The notes below the pieces were generated by a model that was not told the DNA's origin, made no database searches, and saw only the letters and a program-made list of their open reading frames with translations. A stretch of DNA of 64,000 nt from Marivibrio sp040218065. Lineage in GTDB: Bacteria > Pseudomonadota > Alphaproteobacteria > UBA8366 > Aestuariispiraceae. Below are positions 60,101-64,000 of the stretch, one piece after another. Location: the NCBI RefSeq assembly GCF_040218065.1, contig NZ_JAVJQE010000008.1, forward strand, positions 463,566 through 527,565, given 5' to 3'. The first letter of the stretch is position 1. Each line of letters opens with the position of its first letter. The position numbers and the translations under genes were made by a program.

Positions 60101-63100
60101 ACGGCACCACGGCGAGCGCCGACTTCACCGTCGACATCGTCGACGACGTCCCGCAGGCGGTCGACGAAGCGACGATCACGCTGGGCGAGGGCGGTGAGAG
60201 CGTCGGATCCTCGAACGGCGGCGTCAATCTGCTGGCGAACGACGAGACCGGCGCCGACGGCGCGACGATCACCGAAATCGCCTACACGGACGAGTCCGGC
60301 GCGGCCAAGACCGCCGCCGTCGATCCGACGAACGGCGTCACGGTCGACACGCAGCACGGCTCGCTCACCGTCAACGCCGACGGGAGTTGGTCCTACTCCT
60401 CGGACGCGAGCGTGGCGGGCGACGGGGTGAGCGACGCCTTCACCTATACGATCACCGACGCGGACGGCGATACGTCCAGCGCGACTCAGGGCCTAACGCT
60501 GACCGACGGCGGGCCGAAGATCGGGTTCCCGGACGGCGATCCGGGGACGCCGGACGCCGAGACGGGCGATGCGGCGGTGGACGAGGACGACATCTCGTCC
60601 GCCAGCGTCACTCAGCCGATCGCGATCGATTTCGGCGACGACGGGCCGGCGGCGACCGACCCGGTCCAGCTCGAGATCCCGCCTGCGCTCGCCAGCGCGG
60701 GTCTGACCGCGGGCGGGCAGCCGGTCACCTTCGCGCTGTCGGCGGACGGGCTCAGCATCGTCGGCTCCGCCGGCGGCGAGGAGGTGCTGTCGATCAGCGT
60801 CTCCGGCGATCCCGCCTCCGGCTACAGCTACACCGCGACGCTCTCCAAGCCGCTCGATCACGACGGCTCGGGGGAGGACTCCATCCAGAATCTGCCGGTC
60901 ACCGTGGTCGCGACCGACGGCGACGGCACGGTCGCGCGCGCCGGCGTCGAGATCGACGTGATCGACGACGTGCCGACCGCGACGGACGAGCCGGCGCTGG
61001 CGATCGGCGACGGCGACAGCGTCACCGGCTATAACGTGCTCTCGAACGACGATCTCGGCGCTGACGGCGCGACGCTGGTCAGCTTTTCCTACGCCGACGC
61101 CAACGGGGTTCAGCAAAGCGCCTCGGCCGGCCAGGAGGTGACGACCCAGTACGGCACGCTGCAGGTCAACAGCGACGGCTCCTGGAGTTTCACCGCGAAT
61201 GCGGGCGCCCAGACCGGATCGACGCTGGATGACGGCTTCACCTACACGATCCGCGACGCCGACGGCGACGAGGCGACCGCCATGCAGGCGATCTCGATCA
61301 CCGACGGCGGCCCGCAGATCGGCTTCGGCGGCCAGCCCTTCGGCCAGGACGGCGGCGGCGCCGTCGACGAGGACGATCTGGGCGCCGAGAGCGGCGACCG
61401 GGAGGCCGGCACCGATCAGGCCGGCGCCAGCTCCTTCACCCAGTCGATCAACGTCGACTTCGGCAGCGACGGCCCGGCCGCCAGCGACGCGGTGCAGTTC
61501 GAGATCCCGCAGGCGCTGACCGACAAGGGCCTGACGTCCGACGGCGAGGCGCTGAGCTACGCCGTCTCGGGCGACGGGACGACGCTGACCGGCTCGGCCG
61601 GCGGCGACACCATCTTCACGGCCGTGCTGTCGGGCGATCCGAACAGCGGCTACAGCTACACGTTTGATCTGGTTGGCAATCTCGACCAGGCGCAGGGCGA
61701 GGGCGAGAATTCGATCGCCGACGTTCCGCTCGGCGTCGTCGTGACCGATTCCGACGGCGATCAGGCCCGCGGGACAATCAATGTCGAGGTGATCGACGAC
61801 GTTCCGCAGGCGGCGGACGAGCCCGCGGTCTCGATCGAGGAAGGGGCCGGGACCATCGGCACCGCCCAGGGCGAGGCCAATCTGATCGCCAACGACAGCT
61901 TCGGGGCCGACGCCGACGGCGCGGCGATTCAGAGCTTCACCTACACGGACGCCAACGGCGACGCGGCGACGCAAGCGATGGGCGGCCAGACGCAGACGGT
62001 GACGACCCAGTTCGGCTCCTTGACCGTCAATCCGTGGGGCGGCTGGAGCTACACCGCGAACGGCGATCTGGATCACAGCGGCGGCCAGCCGCTGGACGAC
62101 AGCTTCAGCTACACCATCGTCGACGGCGACGGCGACACGGCGAGCGCGACCCAGCCGATCTCGATCACCGACGACGGCCCGAGCGTCGATGTCGGCGGCG
62201 GCCTGGGCGCGGGCGGCGACGAATTCTCCGTGGACGAAGACGACCTACCGGCCGGCGCCGACGGCTCGGACTCGCTTTCCGTCACCGGCGATCTGACGAT
62301 CGACGGCGGCTCGGACGGGCTCGATTCGGTCGCGCTTCAGGTTCCGCAGGCGCTGCAGGTCATGGGCCTCACCTCCGGCGGCCAGCCGTTGAGCTACAGC
62401 GTCTCCGGCGACGGCCGGACGCTGACGGCCGAGGCTGGCGGGGAGACGGTCTTCACCGTCCAGCTGAGCGAGAGCGGCGGCCAGTACAGCGCGACCTTCA
62501 CGCTGGCGGGCGAGCTCGACCATGCGGCCGGCGCGGGCGAGAACGTCGCCCAGAATCTGCCCTTCACCGTCGCGGTGACCGACGGCGACGGCAGCACGGC
62601 CGAGGCCGGCTTCACGGTCGACGTGGTCGACGACGTGCCCCAGGCGGTCAACGACGCGACCGTCTCGCTCGCGGAGGGCGACAGCGCAACGGGCGGGAAC
62701 GTGTTGTCCAACGACGCGCTCGGCGCCGACGGCGCGAGCGTGACCAGCTTCGAATACACGCCCGCGGGCGGCGGCGCGGCGGTCAGCCAGACGGTCCCGA
62801 GCGGCGGCGGCGCGACGGTCGCGACGCAGTACGGCTCGCTGACCGTCAATTCGGACGGCTCCTGGAGCTTCACGGCCGATGACGGGATCGATCAGTCGAA
62901 CGGCCCGGTCGCGGACGGCTTCACCTACACGATCACGGACGGCGACGGCGATACGTCGAGCGCGACCCAGGGGATCGAGATCACCGACGCCGGCGTCCCC
63001 GTCGCCAACGACGACGGCCCCGGCGCCGGCGACGGCGGCGCGAGCGTCGTCGAGGGCGAGAACCAGATCAGCGGCAACGTGGTCGCGAACGACGACGCCG

Positions 63101-64000
63101 GCTCGGACGGCCCGATCACCGTCGTCAGCTTCACCTATACGGCCGAGGACGGCTCCTCCAAGACCGTCGACGCCGGCCAGACGGTCGACACCCGATACGG
63201 CTCGCTGACGGTCAATTCCGACGGCTCCTGGACCTACGAGTCCGATCCGAGCGAGAATCACGCCTCCGGCGATCTGCCCGACAATTTCACCTACACGATC
63301 GAGGATCAGGACGGCAGCCAGGCGTCTGCGACCCAATACATCACGGTGACGGACGGCGCGCCGGTCGCGGTCGACGATCCGCTGAAGTCGGTGCAGGAGG
63401 GCGCGGGTCCGGTCACCGGCGACGTGATGGCGAACGACGACGGCGGACCCGACGGCGCGACGCTCACCAGCTTCGAATACACGCCCGCGGGCGGCGGCGC
63501 GGCCGTCTCCGCGAGTGTTCCGGCTGGCGGCGAGACAACGGTCGACGCCGAGTTCGGCCAGCTGACCGTGCGCGCCGACGGGACCTGGAGCTTCACGCCG
63601 ACCTCCGACGTCGACAACGCCTCCGGCAACCCGCAGCAGAGCTTCACCTACACGATCACGGACGGCGACGGCGATACGTCTAGCGCGACCCAGGCGATCG
63701 AGATCACAGACGGCGCCGGCCCCGTCGCCGAAGACGACGCTCTCCGCGCTGTCCAGGAAGGTCAGAACCAGATCGGCGGCAACGTCCTCGACAATGACGA
63801 CGCCGGCGCCGACGGCTCGGTCACGGTGACCGGCTTCACCTACACGGCCGAGGACGGCTCGACCCAGGACGGCGTCATCGGCCAGCCGATGAACACCCAG
63901 TACGGCACGCTGACGGTCAATTCCGACGGCTCTTGGAGCTATGAGTCCGATCCGAGCGAGGATCATTCGAACGGCGACCTGCCGGACGACTTCACCTACA
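57133..64000 (+). CDS. Giant LapA-like T1SS adhesin, 3' end beyond window
   Basis: An uninterrupted frame of 2,289 codons that leaves the window without a stop. Residues 1-250 resemble the retention module of LapA-type adhesins: two copies of a LDFDPGEV...LTFADGS motif (about residues 57-80 and 174-197), then DTAAG with the LapG-type TAAG site at residues 248-251. Residues 289-320 are a proline linker. From residue 338, six pairs of T1SS-143-like (start DEDDL, then GGETVFT, end VVDDVP) and VCBS/Ig-like units (SLTVNADGSWSF, FTYTITDGDGDT) follow, then VCBS-like units only. No signal peptide, as expected for type I secretion. The ATG at 57133 follows AAGGCGAGAG. RTX repeats, if any, lie beyond the window. 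Confidence 0.9.
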   Translation, partial: MAVEGQIPSPGYQNGADDAFDFIPESHEAAGAAISIGAPLGGGSDTIPVAPGQALRLDFDPGEVAVTSGPDGVTLTFADGSTLTLASTEPGGFGDNPPLLLTPDSQYEDARNRAAQDGGERAVSDESDGGDSSNPFQFAAGDAELEARAIEVDKPGAGETSEMLIQPGQPLKLNFDLDEVEVIQTDSDIVLSFADGAQISFSSLVDAAFSEAPPVLLLPDGSLMSSQELIDMGSNIDALADALAGVDTAAGQANVGPVTNYGDGAGEQPGESALGADTPAPTLASGGLPPAPPPLPPLSSAPPPPPPPPPPPPPPPPPPPEPDLSSPPSLGAFSLERDEDDLTAGSDGADALSVSQTLSITEGSGDVTGVTLSAGGGLQALNLTSGGEALSYSVSGDGQTLTATAGGETVFTAALSQSGGAYSLTFTLNGGLDHPSGAGENSVSNIPLTLSVAADDGETGTATVTVGVVDDVPTAISDGTASVAEGGAALTGNVMTNDTVGADGADLTSFQYTAASGATATAAAGETVTTPNGSLTVNADGSWSFTPNAVLDHSAGAVQDGFIYTLTDGDGDTASASQNISITDAGAATIAAEDTSVDEDDLAAGRDSSPESTTVSGAFTQTGGQDAIADIQFSGTDGLPSLTSNGEAVTYSLSSDGKTLTGSAGGETIFTATVKSDNSGYDFTLSGAIDHAYGGGENSLDLPFAVTVTDADGDTAAGSFSVSVVDDTPVGASEQTLTVSEDGGAVGTDHGAPNLLANETFGADGQPASGATITGFGYTDATGATQSANAGETVTTQYGSLTVNADGTWSYTATTGADHDANEFPFDSFSYTLVDADGDAVSGQQPILLTDAGPSIDVDGGLGADGDSFTVDEDDLSAGSDGSDAVSVSGQLTIDGAADGVESVALEIPQALQDMGLTSGGQALSYSVSGDGQTLTASAGGEAVFTVALSESGGQYGFTFTLQGELDHPDAAGENVISGVPFQVQVADTDGTTASADFTVDIVDDVPQAVDEATITLGEGGESVGSSNGGVNLLANDETGADGATITEIAYTDESGAAKTAAVDPTNGVTVDTQHGSLTVNADGSWSYSSDASVAGDGVSDAFTYTITDADGDTSSATQGLTLTDGGPKIGFPDGDPGTPDAETGDAAVDEDDISSASVTQPIAIDFGDDGPAATDPVQLEIPPALASAGLTAGGQPVTFALSADGLSIVGSAGGEEVLSISVSGDPASGYSYTATLSKPLDHDGSGEDSIQNLPVTVVATDGDGTVARAGVEIDVIDDVPTATDEPALAIGDGDSVTGYNVLSNDDLGADGATLVSFSYADANGVQQSASAGQEVTTQYGTLQVNSDGSWSFTANAGAQTGSTLDDGFTYTIRDADGDEATAMQAISITDGGPQIGFGGQPFGQDGGGAVDEDDLGAESGDREAGTDQAGASSFTQSINVDFGSDGPAASDAVQFEIPQALTDKGLTSDGEALSYAVSGDGTTLTGSAGGDTIFTAVLSGDPNSGYSYTFDLVGNLDQAQGEGENSIADVPLGVVVTDSDGDQARGTINVEVIDDVPQAADEPAVSIEEGAGTIGTAQGEANLIANDSFGADADGAAIQSFTYTDANGDAATQAMGGQTQTVTTQFGSLTVNPWGGWSYTANGDLDHSGGQPLDDSFSYTIVDGDGDTASATQPISITDDGPSVDVGGGLGAGGDEFSVDEDDLPAGADGSDSLSVTGDLTIDGGSDGLDSVALQVPQALQVMGLTSGGQPLSYSVSGDGRTLTAEAGGETVFTVQLSESGGQYSATFTLAGELDHAAGAGENVAQNLPFTVAVTDGDGSTAEAGFTVDVVDDVPQAVNDATVSLAEGDSATGGNVLSNDALGADGASVTSFEYTPAGGGAAVSQTVPSGGGATVATQYGSLTVNSDGSWSFTADDGIDQSNGPVADGFTYTITDGDGDTSSATQGIEITDAGVPVANDDGPGAGDGGASVVEGENQISGNVVANDDAGSDGPITVVSFTYTAEDGSSKTVDAGQTVDTRYGSLTVNSDGSWTYESDPSENHASGDLPDNFTYTIEDQDGSQASATQYITVTDGAPVAVDDPLKSVQEGAGPVTGDVMANDDGGPDGATLTSFEYTPAGGGAAVSASVPAGGETTVDAEFGQLTVRADGTWSFTPTSDVDNASGNPQQSFTYTITDGDGDTSSATQAIEITDGAGPVAEDDALRAVQEGQNQIGGNVLDNDDAGADGSVTVTGFTYTAEDGSTQDGVIGQPMNTQYGTLTVNSDGSWSYESDPSEDHSNGDLPDDFTY
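57874..57885 (+). other. Codons for TAAG, candidate LapG cleavage site
   Basis: The adhesin reads GVDTAAGQAN here (Thr248-Gly251). LapA-family adhesins are cut between the two alanines of a TAAG-type motif by the periplasmic protease LapG, which LapD and cyclic di-GMP control. The site follows the second copy of the retention-module motif and precedes the proline linker, the expected place. Confidence 0.65.
57997..58092 (+). repeat. Polyproline-encoding CCG/CCT tract
   Basis: Ninety-six bases, almost all CCG or CCT codons, encode a proline-rich linker between the N-terminal module and the first repeat domain. Such a tract can stall ribosomes (EF-P dependent) and can slip in replication. Confidence 0.95.
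58144..62997 (+). repeat. Six T1SS-143/VCBS repeat pairs
   Basis: T1SS-143-like units begin with DEDDL or DEDDI at 58144, 58924, 59746, 60580, 61366 and 62233, each followed by a VCBS/Ig-like unit, giving a pair length of roughly 780-870 bp. The copies are homologous but not identical; the T1SS-143 parts vary in insert length before the QALxxxGLTSGG block. Confidence 0.85.
62998..64000 (+). repeat. Tandem VCBS-like units without T1SS-143 domain
   Basis: From 62998 the pattern changes: consecutive VCBS/Ig-like units of about 360 bp begin at 62998, 63358 and 63718. They are more alike than the earlier ones; a stretch encoding FTYTITDGDGDTSSATQ is nearly identical at 62920 and 63640, indicating recent duplication. 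Confidence 0.8.

Noticed and set aside
56923..63966. Several 300-620-codon minus-strand frames across the adhesin
   Set aside because: They are antisense shadows of the repetitive adhesin (glycine/proline/arginine-rich, repeating with the same period) and lack starts with ribosome-binding sites.

Overview
The window is GC-rich (roughly 70 percent by eye), densely packed and has no rRNA, tRNA, CRISPR array, insertion sequence or prophage that I can see. The gene content points to an alphaproteobacterium: a GapR/DUF2312 protein, a DUF1244 protein, an FNR-boxed hemN, the folE / IscU-like / yidD neighbourhood, a hydroxyacid-oxoacid transhydrogenase-type iron alcohol dehydrogenase and short dispersed GC-rich palindromes. 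Order or family cannot be fixed from the sequence alone.

Layout. 0-8 kb: N-formylglutamate amidohydrolase with a YbdK-type carboxylate-amine ligase, small conserved proteins, hemN, gapR, a YafK-type L,D-transpeptidase and a glutathione transferase. 8-16.6 kb: a compact minus-strand operon that reads as aerobic 2-aminobenzoate (anthranilate) degradation through CoA thioesters. It holds a fused flavin monooxygenase/reductase, SDR, MarR regulator, enoyl-CoA hydratase, acyl-CoA dehydrogenase, CoA ligase, thioesterase and a Rid protein, behind a promoter with a perfect 20-bp palindrome. 17-24 kb: housekeeping and sulfur/one-carbon genes (nth, MetY, a homocysteine methyltransferase, folE, an Fe-S scaffold, yidD). 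24-32.6 kb: a lipoprotein, a peptidoglycan-binding/coiled-coil locus split at an A8 tract, an EamA exporter with Lrp regulator, two small glycosyltransferase-like proteins, a phosphotransferase and a stand-alone hydantoinase/oxoprolinase subunit.

32.7-44.8 kb is the most unusual part. Two tight operons diverge from a 210-bp spacer. Leftward: a THI5/NMT1-like periplasmic binding protein, a two-helix membrane sensor and a sensor-HAMP-MFS transporter fusion. Rightward, joined by ATGA overlaps: a 1,556-residue DUF4062-STAND NTPase-transmembrane-WD40 protein, an orphan type I periplasmic binding protein with no transporter genes, and a helical-repeat / SLOG-like / class III nucleotidyl cyclase protein. 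I read the rightward operon as a candidate transmembrane signalling system in which ligand sensing outside the membrane is coupled to a STAND switch and a cyclic-nucleotide output. That role is inference.

45-54.2 kb: a Rieske oxygenase with divergent LysR regulator, TauE/SafE permease, gamma-glutamyltransferase, an AstE/AspA-type deacylase and a complete basic-amino-acid ABC importer. 54.2-64 kb: a TolC-type outer-membrane protein with a (LDPSAP)n tail, an AT-rich island, then a giant adhesin (2,289 codons before the window ends). The adhesin carries a LapG-type TAAG site, a polyproline linker and alternating T1SS-143/VCBS repeats, so this is probably a LapA/LapE-like surface adhesion system whose remaining genes lie beyond the window.
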